Assembly: GCA_910586775.1 (NCBI GenBank)
Contig: CAJUJN010000005.1
Span: forward strand, 43,498-107,497
DNA length: 64,000 nucleotides
From: an uncultured Acetatifactor sp.
Lineage (GTDB): Bacteria > Bacillota > Clostridia > Lachnospirales > Lachnospiraceae
Direction: 5' to 3'
Part shown: positions 15,329 through 24,454 of the stretch, one piece after another
Numbering within the stretch: position 1 is the first letter of the stretch
Layout: every line of letters starts with the position of its first letter
Position numbers and translations under genes: made by a program
The notes under the pieces: generated by a model
What the model saw: the letters and a program-made list of their open reading frames with translations, nothing else
The model's database searches: none
What the model was told of the DNA's origin: nothing

Positions 15329-16075
15329 TCAGGACATAAACTCATACTTTACCAGCGTCAGGCCGTTTGCCGGCGCAGTCGGCCCTGCCGCGCTCCTGTC
15401 CAGGGCGCTCAGCACCTGCAGCATGGATTCCGGCTCCCTCTTTCCCTGGCCCACCTCAATCAGCGTCCCGGCAATGATCCGAACCATGTTATACAGGAAT
15501 CCGCTTCCGCACACTCTGATGACCAGATCGGAATCCTGCTCCTCAACCCACAGGGAATGGATTGTGCGCACGGTACTCTCCACCTGCGCTCCCGTCTGAC
15601 AGAAACTCTTGAAATCCTGCTCTCCCTCCAGGTAAGCGGCGGCCTCCCTCATCCTCCCCACATCCAAAGAAGTGTAGATGAAATGGGAATAAAGCCGTTT
15701 CACCGGCATGGGAAATTCCCCTCTGTAAATCCGGTATTCATAAGTCTTGCGGCTCTCGCAGTGCCTGGGATGCCAGTCCTCCGATACCTCCTCAGACTTC
15801 TGGATACGGATATCCTCAGGCAGCCTCTGATTCAGGGCATATGAAATCTTCTTTGCCGGCATGCGGTTTACCGTATCAAATACTGCCACATTCCCCAGAG
15901 CATGCACTCCCGAATCCGTGCGGCTGGCTCCGATTACCTTAATCTCCTCCCCCAGTAATTCTGTCAGACACCGGTTCAACTCCGCCTCAATGGTGATTCC
16001 ATTGTCCTGCAGCTGCCAGCCATGATAATTTGTTCCGTCATATGCAACCGTTATACGGATACGTTTCTTTTCCAT
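15329..16075 (-). CDS. truA: tRNA pseudouridine(38-40) synthase
   Basis: Isomerises uridines 38-40 in the anticodon arm of tRNA. 248 residues. The catalytic motif ASRTDSGVHAL carries Asp54, and the N-terminus YDGTNYHGWQ is typical of TruA. It follows ecfT on the same strand, the normal order in this group of Firmicutes, and is probably co-transcribed with the ECF genes from 18856-18884. Confidence 0.95.
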   Translation of the reverse strand: MEKKRIRITVAYDGTNYHGWQLQDNGITIEAELNRCLTELLGEEIKVIGASRTDSGVHALGNVAVFDTVNRMPAKKISYALNQRLPEDIRIQKSEEVSEDWHPRHCESRKTYEYRIYRGEFPMPVKRLYSHFIYTSLDVGRMREAAAYLEGEQDFKSFCQTGAQVESTVRTIHSLWVEEQDSDLVIRVCGSGFLYNMVRIIAGTLIEVGQGKREPESMLQVLSALDRSAAGPTAPANGLTLVKYEFMS

Positions 16076-16141
16076 CTATTTCAAGCATTCCTCTCCTGTA
16101 TTCTTTTCCTGAAACTCCATGGGGCGGAGCCTGCCTCTCTC

Positions 16142-16942
16142 TTACACCAGCCTGCCCACAGTTATGCTTACGGCCAGATAAACGAAAATGCACAGATATC
16201 CCGCTCTGTCCCGGCTTTGATACACCAACGGCTTCATCTTCGTCCTGCCGTCTCCGCCCTGGTAGCACCTGGCTTCCATTGCCATGGCCAGGTCGTTAGC
16301 CCTGCGGAACGCGGAGATAAACAGAGGCACCAACAGCGGCACCAGTGCCTTTGCCCGTTTTAGCAGGCTGCCGCTCTCGAAATCCGCTCCCCTGGCAATC
16401 TGAGCTTTCATGATCTTATCCGTTTCTTCCATTAATATCGGTATAAAGCGCAGCGCAATGGACATGATCATCGCCACCTCATGCACCGGCACATGAAATA
16501 CCTTCAGCGGTTTCATCATCTTCTCCATGCCGTCCGTCAGATTATTGGGCGTAGTAGTCAATGTCATGACGGAAGAACCGATAATCAACAGCGTCAGCCG
16601 GATTGTCATGGTAATCGCAGTCCGCAGTCCTTCGACCGTAATGGTCAATTTCCAGAAAGACACAAGTTCCGTACCCGGTATCAGAAACAGATTAAACACC
16701 ACCGTTATCAGCAACAGAAATAGAATGGATTTCATGCCCTTTACCATAAATTTAAACGGCACATGGGACAACCGGATGACAAGTCCCAGGAAAAGCGCCG
16801 CAATGACATATCCCCAGAAATTCCGAAAGAAAAATAATGAAATAATGTAAAGCAGCGTCCCGCCCAGCTTTACCCGCGGATCCATCTTATGTATCAATGA
16901 TTCCGTCTGATAATATTGTCCTATTGTAATATCTCTCAGCAT
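16142..16942 (-). CDS. ecfT: ECF transporter transmembrane subunit EcfT
   Basis: Membrane scaffold of the shared energy-coupling factor vitamin transporter; it couples the two ATPases to exchangeable S-components. 266 residues with about five hydrophobic helices. The two coupling-helix motifs are present as AQIARGADFE and AMEARCYQGG. It lies 37 nt after ecfA2. No S-component gene is next to it, as expected for a group II ECF module serving many substrates. Confidence 0.94.
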   Translation of the reverse strand: MLRDITIGQYYQTESLIHKMDPRVKLGGTLLYIISLFFFRNFWGYVIAALFLGLVIRLSHVPFKFMVKGMKSILFLLLITVVFNLFLIPGTELVSFWKLTITVEGLRTAITMTIRLTLLIIGSSVMTLTTTPNNLTDGMEKMMKPLKVFHVPVHEVAMIMSIALRFIPILMEETDKIMKAQIARGADFESGSLLKRAKALVPLLVPLFISAFRRANDLAMAMEARCYQGGDGRTKMKPLVYQSRDRAGYLCIFVYLAVSITVGRLV

Positions 16943-16979
16943 AATGCTCCTTACCCTTATTCGTGAACATCCTTATCCT

Positions 16980-17861
16980 TCATTTTTGCACTGTATTATA
17001 AAATACCCGCTTGTTCCACGGAAGCGCCTTCTGCACAGTTGCAACCGCTTCCTCAATGGTAGTAGCACCGGTATCCACGTCAAATCCCCTGCTCCTCAAC
17101 TCATGAAGGATATAGGTAACCTGAGGCGCTGCCAGCCCGATTTCCTCCAGCTCCTTATAATTGGAAAACACTTTCTTCGGTGCATCGTCATACATAACCC
17201 GGCCTTTATTCATGACCACAATTCTGTCTACATATTCCGCCACATCCTCCATACTGTGGGAAACCAGCAAAATCGTCATTCCCGTCTCCGTCTGAAGCTG
17301 TTTGATCTGGTGCAGGATTTCGTCTCTTCCCTTCGGGTCCAGACCTGCAGTGGGCTCATCGAGAATCAGCACTTCCGGCTCCATGGCCAGAACCCCCGCA
17401 ATCGCCACTCTCCGCTTCTGTCCGCCGGAAAGTTCAAAGGGTGACTGATAATACAGCTCCATCGGCAGCCCCACCTTACGCAGCGCGTCAAAGGCCTTAA
17501 GCTCCGCTTCCTTTTTATCCAGGCCAAGGTTTTTCGGGCCAAAGCATACATCGCTGAGCACGTCTATCTCAAAAAGCTGATATTCAGGATACTGGAATAC
17601 CAGCCCCACTTTGCTGCGCAGCTTTTTCATGCTGTAATCTTTATCGTAAATATCTTCGCCGTTAAAATAGATATGTCCCGATGTCGCCTTCAGCAGACCG
17701 TTCAGATGCTGCACCAGAGTGGATTTTCCGGAGCCGGTATGCCCTATGATCCCCATGAACTGTCCATCGGGAATCTGCAGGCAGACATCGTCCAACGCCT
17801 TCACTTCCAGAGGCGTGTCCCCGCCGTATACATAGTTTATATGATCCAAAATAATCGACAT
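16980..17861 (-). CDS. ecfA2: ECF transporter ATPase EcfA2
   Basis: ATP-binding subunit of the energy-coupling factor transporter, 293 residues. Walker A is GHTGSGKST (40-48), the signature is LSGGQKRRVAIAG, Walker B is LILDEPTAGLDP, and the switch His lies in LLVSHSMED. It pairs with the product of the gene 68 nt upstream. The C-terminal ECF-type extension (about 225-293) is present. Confidence 0.95.
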   Translation of the reverse strand: MSIILDHINYVYGGDTPLEVKALDDVCLQIPDGQFMGIIGHTGSGKSTLVQHLNGLLKATSGHIYFNGEDIYDKDYSMKKLRSKVGLVFQYPEYQLFEIDVLSDVCFGPKNLGLDKKEAELKAFDALRKVGLPMELYYQSPFELSGGQKRRVAIAGVLAMEPEVLILDEPTAGLDPKGRDEILHQIKQLQTETGMTILLVSHSMEDVAEYVDRIVVMNKGRVMYDDAPKKVFSNYKELEEIGLAAPQVTYILHELRSRGFDVDTGATTIEEAVATVQKALPWNKRVFYNTVQK

Positions 17862-17929
17862 ATGTTACCTCTTTTTTGTATTTCTTCCTCTTATATCAGC
17901 CCAATCTGTCCGCAGACTTATTCGGAAAC

Positions 17930-18793
17930 TCATTCCTTTCTGCCGGCCAGACGGCACAGGGCATCTGCCAGTTCCTCCGTAGTCAAAATACCGTCAGGCA
18001 GCGCAATCCCCCTCTGCTGCAGTTCATAGGCCAACAGTGTCACCTGAGGTACATCCAGACGCAGATTTTTCAGCTTTTCCACCTGTGAAAAAATCTCTCT
18101 CGGTGTTCCCTCCATTGCAACTTTTCCGCCGTCCATGACAAATACCCTGTGCGCATGGATGATCTCTTCCATGTAATGCGTGATCAGTATCACCGTAATC
18201 CCTTCCACCTGATTCAGACCGCGGACCGCACGAATGACCTCCTTTCGCCCCTGGGGGTCCAACATGGCTGTCGGCTCATCCAGCACGATACATTTGGGGT
18301 GCATCGCCAGTACACCGGCAATGGAAACTCGCTGCTTCTGACCGCCGGAAAGCTTATTGGGGGAATGCTTTCGATATTCATACATTCCTACCGCTTTCAG
18401 GCTCTCTTCCACACGTTCCCAGATTTCCCTTGTGGGCACGCCCATATTTTCGGGTCCGAAGCCCACGTCCTCTTCCACGACCTGGCCTATAATCTGGTTA
18501 TCCGGATTCTGAAATACCATGCCCGCAGTCTGACGGATATTCCAGACCTGGGACACATTATTGGTGTCCATTCCATCCACCCACACTGTTCCTTCCGTGG
18601 GATACAGAATGGCATTGATATGCTTGGCCAAAGTGGATTTCCCGGAGCCGTTATGGCCCAGGATTGCTATGAACTCCCCCTGCTCCACATCCAGGTCTAC
18701 CTGGTCTACAGCTGTGGTAATCCCCTCCACATTGCCCTCTTCATCGCGCCTGATATATTCGTATGTTAATTTTTCTGTTCTGACTATTTTCAT
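17930..18793 (-). CDS. ecfA1: ECF transporter ATPase EcfA1
   Basis: Partner ATPase of EcfA2, 287 residues from the ATG with AAGG 8 nt upstream; the ATG at 18811 lacks a ribosome site. Walker A is GHNGSGKST (46-54), the signature LSGGQKQRVSIAG, Walker B CIVLDEPTAMLDP. It is the first gene of ecfA1-ecfA2-ecfT-truA behind its own promoter. In related genomes this set follows rplQ directly; here a plus-strand peptidase gene lies between. Confidence 0.95.
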   Translation of the reverse strand: MKIVRTEKLTYEYIRRDEEGNVEGITTAVDQVDLDVEQGEFIAILGHNGSGKSTLAKHINAILYPTEGTVWVDGMDTNNVSQVWNIRQTAGMVFQNPDNQIIGQVVEEDVGFGPENMGVPTREIWERVEESLKAVGMYEYRKHSPNKLSGGQKQRVSIAGVLAMHPKCIVLDEPTAMLDPQGRKEVIRAVRGLNQVEGITVILITHYMEEIIHAHRVFVMDGGKVAMEGTPREIFSQVEKLKNLRLDVPQVTLLAYELQQRGIALPDGILTTEELADALCRLAGRKE

Positions 18794-18855
18794 GGAATTC
18801 CTTTCTTCCATTATGATTTCATCTGCTATAACGCTTTCTCAACCTGCTGACTCAC

Positions 18856-18884
18856 ATTATATTAAATTTCCGTAAGAATTACAA
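18856..18884 (-). promoter_or_regulatory. ecfA1 operon promoter
   Basis: On the minus strand TTGTAA (18879-18884), a 17-bp spacer, and TATAAT (18856-18861). It lies about 60 bp before the ecfA1 start and makes the ecf-truA genes independent of the alpha operon. Confidence 0.82.
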
Positions 18885-19218
18885 CTATTTTCACATCTGA
18901 ATCGGCAATTTATACCGCAGCGCTTTATACTGCATGTCAAATGGATTGTGCGGTGCTATAACAAAATTGCCGCGATTTCGTTGCTGCCAGAACATATCAC
19001 GGGCATGGCAGGGACGAAAGAGGTTAGCTTCCCCAAACATTTGCAACCGCACAGATGGAACATATGAGACCTGAATGAATAAGCAATATATGTTACTACA
19101 GTATAGGAGAAAAAACAACAAATAAATGCGTTCATGAGTATACAAAATTCCTTTCCTGTGCTATTCTAAACAAAGGGGACAATTTTATCCCTTTCCCCTT
19201 ATATCGAAAGGAGCTTTC
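18885..19218. other. Intergenic region between the divergent ecfA1 and M15 peptidase genes
   Basis: No gene is supported in these 334 bases. A weak plus-strand promoter (TATACA, 17 bp, TATTCT at about 19140-19168) could serve the peptidase gene. Nothing else stands out. Confidence 0.35.
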
Positions 19219-20178
19219 ATGGACAGAAACAAAATCATCAAAATGGTGGTCATACTGGCAGCCATCGTTGTCATTGCCACCAGCTTTTCCAAATATTTGC
19301 GCAGAGACTCCATGAGCCTGGCCGAATATGCCCGGCTTCAGGGCATACAGGAGACGCAACCGCCGGAGCCATCACCCCGGCTATCCCCGGAACCCTCGCC
19401 TGAGTCATCCCCGGAACCCTCGCCCGAGCCTCTGTCGTCTCCGTCTGCCCCTCCGGCTGAAGAAACCTCTTCTCCGACTCCCGGCAGCCCGGAAGATATC
19501 CCCCAGGGCTCCACGCTTCTGACCGGCGCTTCCCTGAATGGCAATTCCCAGTTGGAGCAGCGCGTCCTGTTGGAGGACGGATTTTATTATGAGCCGCTTT
19601 CCTCTCAGCTTTGCCGTTATATCACCGGCGTTTCTTATCCTGCTTCCGAAGGAGACGAAGAAGCCGAGCCGAAGATTACTTTCGAGGAGCTCCGCTATGT
19701 ACACATCCTGCATTATGATTTTGACGGAAATCCCACTGAAGGCGAATTAATTTGCAATGAATCCATCGCTCAGGACCTTGTGGAAATTTTTCACGAGCTT
19801 TACCGGAATGAATATCAGTTGGAAAAAGTTCTGCTGATTGACGAATATGACGGCGATGACAATGCCTCCATGGAAGACAATAACACTTCCTGCTTTAATT
19901 ACCGCACGGTGGAGGGAAGCACCAACCTGTCCAGGCACGCCCTGGGACTGGCAATCGATATTAATCCGTTGTACAATCCGTATATCACATACACGGAAAA
20001 CGGTGAAGAAAATATCCTGCCCGCCTCAGCTTCCGCCTACGCTGACCGTTCTGCAGGCTTTCCCTATAAGATAGACGAGAACGACCTGTGCTATAAACTG
20101 TTTATACAGCACGGCTTTACCTGGGGAGGCAATTGGAATAACGTAAAAGATTATCAGCATTTTCAGAAATCCGAATAG
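19219..20178 (+). CDS. M15-family D-alanyl-D-alanine carboxypeptidase-like protein
   Basis: Probable zinc carboxypeptidase acting on peptidoglycan stem peptides outside the membrane. 319 residues: an N-terminal membrane anchor (about 8-23), a Pro/Ser/Glu linker with EPSPE repeats (about 48-95), then a catalytic domain. Zinc ligands are His240 and Asp247 in SRHALGLAIDINP and His314 in DYQHFQ; the usual Glu after that HF pair is Gln here. An AAAGGAG site lies 6 nt before the ATG. It reads opposite to everything around it, between rplQ and ecfA1, which looks like an insertion into a conserved gene order. Confidence 0.88.
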   Translation: MDRNKIIKMVVILAAIVVIATSFSKYLRRDSMSLAEYARLQGIQETQPPEPSPRLSPEPSPESSPEPSPEPLSSPSAPPAEETSSPTPGSPEDIPQGSTLLTGASLNGNSQLEQRVLLEDGFYYEPLSSQLCRYITGVSYPASEGDEEAEPKITFEELRYVHILHYDFDGNPTEGELICNESIAQDLVEIFHELYRNEYQLEKVLLIDEYDGDDNASMEDNNTSCFNYRTVEGSTNLSRHALGLAIDINPLYNPYITYTENGEENILPASASAYADRSAGFPYKIDENDLCYKLFIQHGFTWGGNWNNVKDYQHFQKSE

Positions 20179-20184
20179 CAAAAA

Positions 20185-20221
20185 GGAGAACCGATGCTCT
20201 CACATTGGCTCTCCGATTTTT
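20185..20221 (+). terminator. Bidirectional terminator between the M15 peptidase gene and rplQ
   Basis: A hairpin GGAGAACCGATG/CATTGGCTCTCC (20185-20214) is followed on the plus strand by GATTTTTAT and on the minus strand by TTTTTGC. It would end both convergent transcripts. Confidence 0.85.
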
Positions 20222-20257
20222 ATATCACGACACTTTTTAATATAAGTTTTCTTACGT

Positions 20258-20794
20258 TTATACCAACTCCAGAATTACTTCCATAGCCGCATCGCCCTTA
20301 CGGGGACCAACCTTGATAATCCTGGTATAACCGCCCTTGCGGTCTGCGTACCTGGGACCGTACTCATCAAAAAGCTTGGCAACCAGATCCACATTCTTTG
20401 TATTGCGCTTTCTTCCGGCAACCTCATTGGGAACTTCCACAACAGGATAAAGCACGCTCAGAATCTTACGCCTTACATGCATTCTGGAAGGCTGATCCTT
20501 CTTGATCTCCTTCTCAATGGTCTCGTACTGGGTTACTTTCTTGCCGTCTACCACTTCCTTTACGCGCTTGCCGTCCTTATCCTTTACGGGCACCTTGGCG
20601 CTTACGGTAACGGTATCATAGTTATCTCTCTCCTTGACAGCCATGGCAATCAGCCCCTCGGCAATCTTTCTTACTTCCTTGGCTCTGGCCTCGGTTGTAA
20701 CAATCTTTCCGTGCTGCAGTAATGCTGTCACCTGATTTCTCAGTAATGCTTTCCTCTGTGAGGAAGTTCTTCCAAGTTTTCTGTACTTTGCCAT
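20258..20794 (-). CDS. rplQ: 50S ribosomal protein L17, extended form
   Basis: Large-subunit protein near the exit tunnel. The N-terminus (YRKLGRTSSQRKALLRNQV) and C-terminus (ADRKGGYTRIIKVGPRKGDA) are standard. At 178 residues it is 50-60 longer than usual because of a charged insertion at about 60-135, a form known from Lachnospiraceae. It follows rpoA in the alpha operon, the normal order. Confidence 0.96.
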   Translation of the reverse strand: MAKYRKLGRTSSQRKALLRNQVTALLQHGKIVTTEARAKEVRKIAEGLIAMAVKERDNYDTVTVSAKVPVKDKDGKRVKEVVDGKKVTQYETIEKEIKKDQPSRMHVRRKILSVLYPVVEVPNEVAGRKRNTKNVDLVAKLFDEYGPRYADRKGGYTRIIKVGPRKGDAAMEVILELV

Positions 20795-21013
20795 GATTCT
20801 TTATTTTCCTTTCTCTTTTTATACTGCATCCGGCCACGCTCATTGGACTTACTTACCAAATGCCGGCAGCATCCGCCGCCTTACAGAGATGAACCGCAGA
20901 CGACCTCTTCGGATTTACCGCCTGCGGAATATCTTACTACTCATAAACGGAGCAATCCGATTACAGACTACAATCTCTCCCGAACCGCCCCAGGCCTGAA
21001 GACACTTGCTCCT

Positions 21014-21970
21014 TCACTCTTCGCTGGGGTTCAGCTGCAGACCAAGTTCCTTCAATTTGGCCAATACTTCTTCCAGTGACTTACGGCCCAGGTTACGAAC
21101 CTTCATCATATCCTCAGAAGTTCTGTTACACAATTCTTCCACCGTATTGATACCGGCTCTCTTCAAGCAGTTAAAGGAACGGACAGAAAGTTCCAGTTCG
21201 TCAATGCTCATTTCAAGAACTTTCTCTCTCTCATCATCCTCTTTCTCTACCATGACCTCTGCAGTCTTGGCATTTTCGGACAAATCAATGAAAAGACTTA
21301 AATGCTCACTCAAAACCTTTGCGGCAAGACTTACCGCCTCGTCGGGAACCAGGGTTCCGTTTGTGAACACATCCAGGGTCAGTTTATCATAATCCGTAAT
21401 CTGACCCACGCGGGTATTCTCCACCGTTACATTTACTCTTTCAACCGGTGTGTAAATGGAATCAATCGCAATCACACCAATCGGTAAATCCTCGTGTTTG
21501 TTCTTCTCGGCACTTACGTAACCACGTCCTCTGGTAATAGTGAGTTCTATATAAAGTTTCGCATCCTTACCGCTCAGTGTGGCAATTACCAGGTCCGGGT
21601 TCAAAATCTCGATATCTTGATCTACCTGGATATCAGAAGCATGTACGATACCTTCACCTTCATATTCAATATATGCGGTCTTGGCTTCATTGGTTTCGCT
21701 GTTGTTCTTAATAGCAAGGCTCTTAAGGTTCATGACAATCTCCGTCATGTCCTCCTTCACACCGGGAATAGCGCTGAACTCGTGAAGGACGCCCTCCACT
21801 TTGATCTGGCTTACCGCTGCTCCGGGCAGGGAAGAAAGCATAATCCTTCTCAGGGAATTACCGAGAGTGATACCATAGCCTCTTTCCAAAGGCTCGACTA
21901 CAAACCTGCCGTACTTCTTGTCTTCTGAAATCTCAGCAACCTCAATATTTGGTCTTTCAAAATCAAACAC
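21014..21970 (-). CDS. rpoA: RNA polymerase alpha subunit
   Basis: Assembles RNA polymerase through its N-terminal domain and contacts promoters and activators through its C-terminal domain. The GTG start at 21970 has AAGGAGGG 7 nt upstream and gives VFDFERPNIEV, the normal family N-terminus (318 residues); an upstream ATG would add 17 unrelated residues. LGNSLRRIMLSSLPG marks the N-terminal dimer domain; LKRAGINTVEEL and VRNLGRKSLEEV mark the C-terminal HhH domain. It lies between rpsD and rplQ. Confidence 0.96.
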   Translation of the reverse strand: MFDFERPNIEVAEISEDKKYGRFVVEPLERGYGITLGNSLRRIMLSSLPGAAVSQIKVEGVLHEFSAIPGVKEDMTEIVMNLKSLAIKNNSETNEAKTAYIEYEGEGIVHASDIQVDQDIEILNPDLVIATLSGKDAKLYIELTITRGRGYVSAEKNKHEDLPIGVIAIDSIYTPVERVNVTVENTRVGQITDYDKLTLDVFTNGTLVPDEAVSLAAKVLSEHLSLFIDLSENAKTAEVMVEKEDDEREKVLEMSIDELELSVRSFNCLKRAGINTVEELCNRTSEDMMKVRNLGRKSLEEVLAKLKELGLQLNPSEE

Positions 21971-22037
21971 TCGAATACCCTCCTTTTTCATGTTATGCAT
22001 GACAACGAAAAAATACTGCATTTTCCATTGTAAAAAG

Positions 22038-22135
22038 GAATTGTAGACATCTCCTCGGAAGTGTCTGTCGACAATTCCTTCGACACAAGCGCTCTAAAGC
22101 CATATACCTCTCCGAAATACGGAAGATATATGGCC
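22038..22135 (-). other. Two hairpins between rpsD and rpoA
   Basis: A stem GGAATTGT.../...GACAATTCC (about 22040-22078) and a stem AGCCATATA/TATATGGCct (about 22097-22135) lie in the 182-bp gap before rpoA. Neither has a T-run typical of a terminator. Function unknown; an attenuation or processing site is possible. Confidence 0.4.
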
Positions 22136-22152
22136 TCAGAGGCCAGCAGGGC

Positions 22153-22746
22153 TTACTTGGAGTACAACTCGACAATAAGCATTTCATTTATGGGAACATC
22201 AATCATCTCTCTGGTGGGAAGATTCTTGATGCTTCCCTTCAGTCCTTCGATATCAACATCCATCCATTCGGGAACCAACCTGCCGCCGGTCACTTCAACG
22301 ATGTCTTTATATCTCTGCAGAGACCTTGCTTTCTCGCTGATCTCAATTACATCGCCTGCCTTAATTAAATAAGAAGGAATATTCACTGTCTTGCCGTTTA
22401 CTAACACATGCTTGTGGCCTACGACCTGTCTTGCCTCTCTTCTCGTTCTGGCAAATCCCATCCTGAATATTACGTTGTCAAGCCTTCTCTCCAACATGAT
22501 CATCAGGTTTTCACCGGTCATGCCCTTCATCCGGTCTGCCTTCTTGTAATAATTACGGAAAGGCTTCTCCAGAACTCCGTAAATGAACTTTGCCTTCTGC
22601 TTCTCACGAAGCTGCAGGCCATACTCACTTATCTTCTTGCCTGCTCTTGCATTCTGTCTCTTGGACTTCTTGTCATATCCCAGATAAGAGGGCTCCAACC
22701 CTAAAGCTCTGCATCTCTTTAATACAGGTACACGATTTACTGCCAT
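22153..22746 (-). CDS. rpsD: 30S ribosomal protein S4
   Basis: Primary 16S rRNA-binding protein with an S4 RNA-binding domain. 197 residues from MAVNRVPVLKRCRALGL. ERRLDNVIFRMGFARTRREA and VGHKHVLVNGKTVNIPSY are diagnostic. It lacks the N-terminal Cys cluster of zinc-type S4. A start at 22794 would add 16 residues not found in the family. It lies between rpsK and rpoA as in other Firmicutes. Confidence 0.96.
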   Translation of the reverse strand: MAVNRVPVLKRCRALGLEPSYLGYDKKSKRQNARAGKKISEYGLQLREKQKAKFIYGVLEKPFRNYYKKADRMKGMTGENLMIMLERRLDNVIFRMGFARTRREARQVVGHKHVLVNGKTVNIPSYLIKAGDVIEISEKARSLQRYKDIVEVTGGRLVPEWMDVDIEGLKGSIKNLPTREMIDVPINEMLIVELYSK

Positions 22747-22837
22747 TGTTACTTTTCCTCTTCTTTCTTGTCTGTTTACAGTGCCTTGCGACACCTTCTT
22801 CCAACAAATTCAACTCATTCCCAACCTGTTTTCACCT

Positions 22838-22921
22838 GAAAGAATCGCGGGAGCGATTCTTTCGCGTGAAACTTAGAATTTCTTAGGCGGCGTACTTTGA
22901 CGCCTTAGAAAAACTCTTCGC
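22838..22921 (-). repeat. Intergenic hairpin element, family B copy 1 (after rpsK)
   Basis: Two adjacent hairpins: GAAAGAATCGC/GCGATTCTTTC (about 22839-22863) and a longer imperfect stem (22864-22921) whose tip is AGGCGGCGTACTTTGACGCC. Related pairs occur at 30623-30682 and 35824-35910. It starts right after the rpsK stop and precedes rpsD. Confidence 0.65.
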
Positions 22922-22922
22922 A

Positions 22923-23318
22923 TTAGACACGGCGTCTCTTGGGAGGACGGCATCCGTTATGAGGAACGGGTGTTACGTCACGGATGCTGATTACTTCCAG
23001 CCCGCATGCGGAAAGCGCCCTGATAGCAGCCTCACGCCCTGAGCCGGGACCCTTCACGAACACATCAACGGACTTCAGTCCATGTATAAGCGCAGCCTTT
23101 GTAGCTGTCTCTGCTGCCATCTGTGCAGCATACGGAGTAGATTTCCTTGAACCTCTAAATCCCAGACCACCGGCACTTGCCCAACTCAATGCGTTTCCTT
23201 CCGTATCCGTCAGCGTAACGATTGTATTGTTAAAAGAAGACTGGATATGTGCCTGTCCGCGTTCAACGTTTTTCTTAACGCGCTTCTTTGTTACTTTTTT
23301 TGCAACCTGTTTAGCCAT
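22923..23318 (-). CDS. rpsK: 30S ribosomal protein S11
   Basis: Platform protein next to the Shine-Dalgarno helix. 131 residues. GQAHIQSSFNNTIVTLTD near the N-terminus and the C-terminus DVTPVPHNGCRPPKRRRV identify it. It lies 45 nt after rpsM. A structured intergenic element follows its stop codon. Confidence 0.97.
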   Translation of the reverse strand: MAKQVAKKVTKKRVKKNVERGQAHIQSSFNNTIVTLTDTEGNALSWASAGGLGFRGSRKSTPYAAQMAAETATKAALIHGLKSVDVFVKGPGSGREAAIRALSACGLEVISIRDVTPVPHNGCRPPKRRRV

Positions 23319-23363
23319 TTTTAAACTAACCTACTTTCTCATCTTTTTACAGTTACATGAACC

Positions 23364-23735
23364 TTACTTTTTCTTGTTAGCAACGGTTCTCTTGGGTCCC
23401 TTACGGGTTCTTGCGTTGTTCTTGGTGTTCTGACCGCGAACAGGCAGCCCCTTACGGTGGCGGATACCCCTGTAGCAGCCGATTTCCTGAAGCCGCTTGA
23501 TATTCAACGCAATCTCACGCCTCAAATCACCCTCGACCGTCACGTTAAGCTTCTCGATAGCTTCCGAAATTCGCTTTACTTCGTCATCGGTAATGTTCCG
23601 AACTCTGGTATCAGGATTCACGCCAGCCTCCGCCAAAATCTTGTTAGATGTGGTCCTGCCGATTCCGTAGACATAAGTCAGACCGATTTCAATTCGTTTC
23701 TCTCTGGGTAAGTCAACACCTGCGATACGAGCCAT
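23364..23735 (-). CDS. rpsM: 30S ribosomal protein S13
   Basis: Head protein contacting the P-site tRNA and the L5 bridge. 123 residues. MARIAGVDLPREKRIEIGLT and the C-terminal RGQNTKNNARTRKGP are diagnostic. It heads rpsM-rpsK-rpsD-rpoA-rplQ, after a 394-bp gap that follows rpmJ. Confidence 0.97.
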   Translation of the reverse strand: MARIAGVDLPREKRIEIGLTYVYGIGRTTSNKILAEAGVNPDTRVRNITDDEVKRISEAIEKLNVTVEGDLRREIALNIKRLQEIGCYRGIRHRKGLPVRGQNTKNNARTRKGPKRTVANKKK

Positions 23736-24129
23736 TTACATTTCCTCCATTTTCTGCGCACATTCTGGTCTGTTAGGAATTGCCGTAAAATAACTGATAC
23801 AACTTCTTCAAGAAAAAGCCTGGAAATATAAGGAGAACGGCTTTATACTCGTATCAGCTATTTGGAGGCACTTCCTTATTATGCGCATTTCCTGTTACTA
23901 ATTGATTGGGGTCTTCACCCAACCGGACGCTTGTCTGATCCTATCCGATCTTTCCACAATGTCAGAAAATCTTTTCATCGTGGTATCAAGAAGTAATCTC
24001 CAGTAAGCTCCATCCCAGTTATATGATAATCAATGCACGGAAATCCCCTGCATTGGTTCAGCCGCACCTATAAACTGGACAAGAACTCACATAACCTGTC
24101 CTGCGCCAAAACACAGTGGCAAGCGGTGA
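23736..24129 (-). other. 394-bp gap between rpmJ and rpsM, possible leader
   Basis: No gene is supported. On the minus strand a hairpin with two stems, TGATAC/GTATCA and AAAGCC/GGCTTT, lies at 23795-23856 about 60 nt before rpsM. No strong promoter or terminator is seen. The length and structure would fit a ribosomal-protein leader, but no known family is recognised. Confidence 0.35.
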
Positions 24130-24243
24130 TTATCCCTGTCTCTGCTTATGCTTCGGATTCTCACAGATTACTCTGATGCGTCCCTTTCTCTTGATAATCT
24201 TGCACTTTTCGCACATTGGCTTTACTGATGATCTAACCTTCAC
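24130..24243 (-). CDS. rpmJ: 50S ribosomal protein L36 (zinc-ribbon form)
   Basis: 37 residues from a GTG start with GGAGGG 6 nt upstream; an ATG start further up would add 25 residues foreign to the family. The zinc-type C-x2-C...C...H pattern is intact (Cys11, Cys14, Cys27, His32), within VRSSVKPMCEKCKIIKRKGR. It lies between infA and rpsM, the standard order. Confidence 0.96.
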   Translation of the reverse strand: MKVRSSVKPMCEKCKIIKRKGRIRVICENPKHKQRQG

Positions 24244-24454
24244 GTTAAACCCTCCTTTCAAAAAAGACCGTCTTGTATTATAGCATAAGGGGGTTTGTTT
24301 TGCAACCCCCTTATCCAATAATTTTTCCGATATTTTCAGCGTTTTTCCGCATTTCTGCGCTTCATTCCATAACTTCCTTTACGCGATTATACGAAAGGCC
24401 GCCGGAGTTTACCAATCTGCCCTGACCGGGGATATGGCAGGCGGCCAGTATATA

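Noticed and set aside
24130..24318. Longer L36 starting at the ATG at 24318
   Set aside because: It adds 25 residues not found in the family, while the GTG at 24243 has an ideal ribosome site and gives the standard 37 residues.
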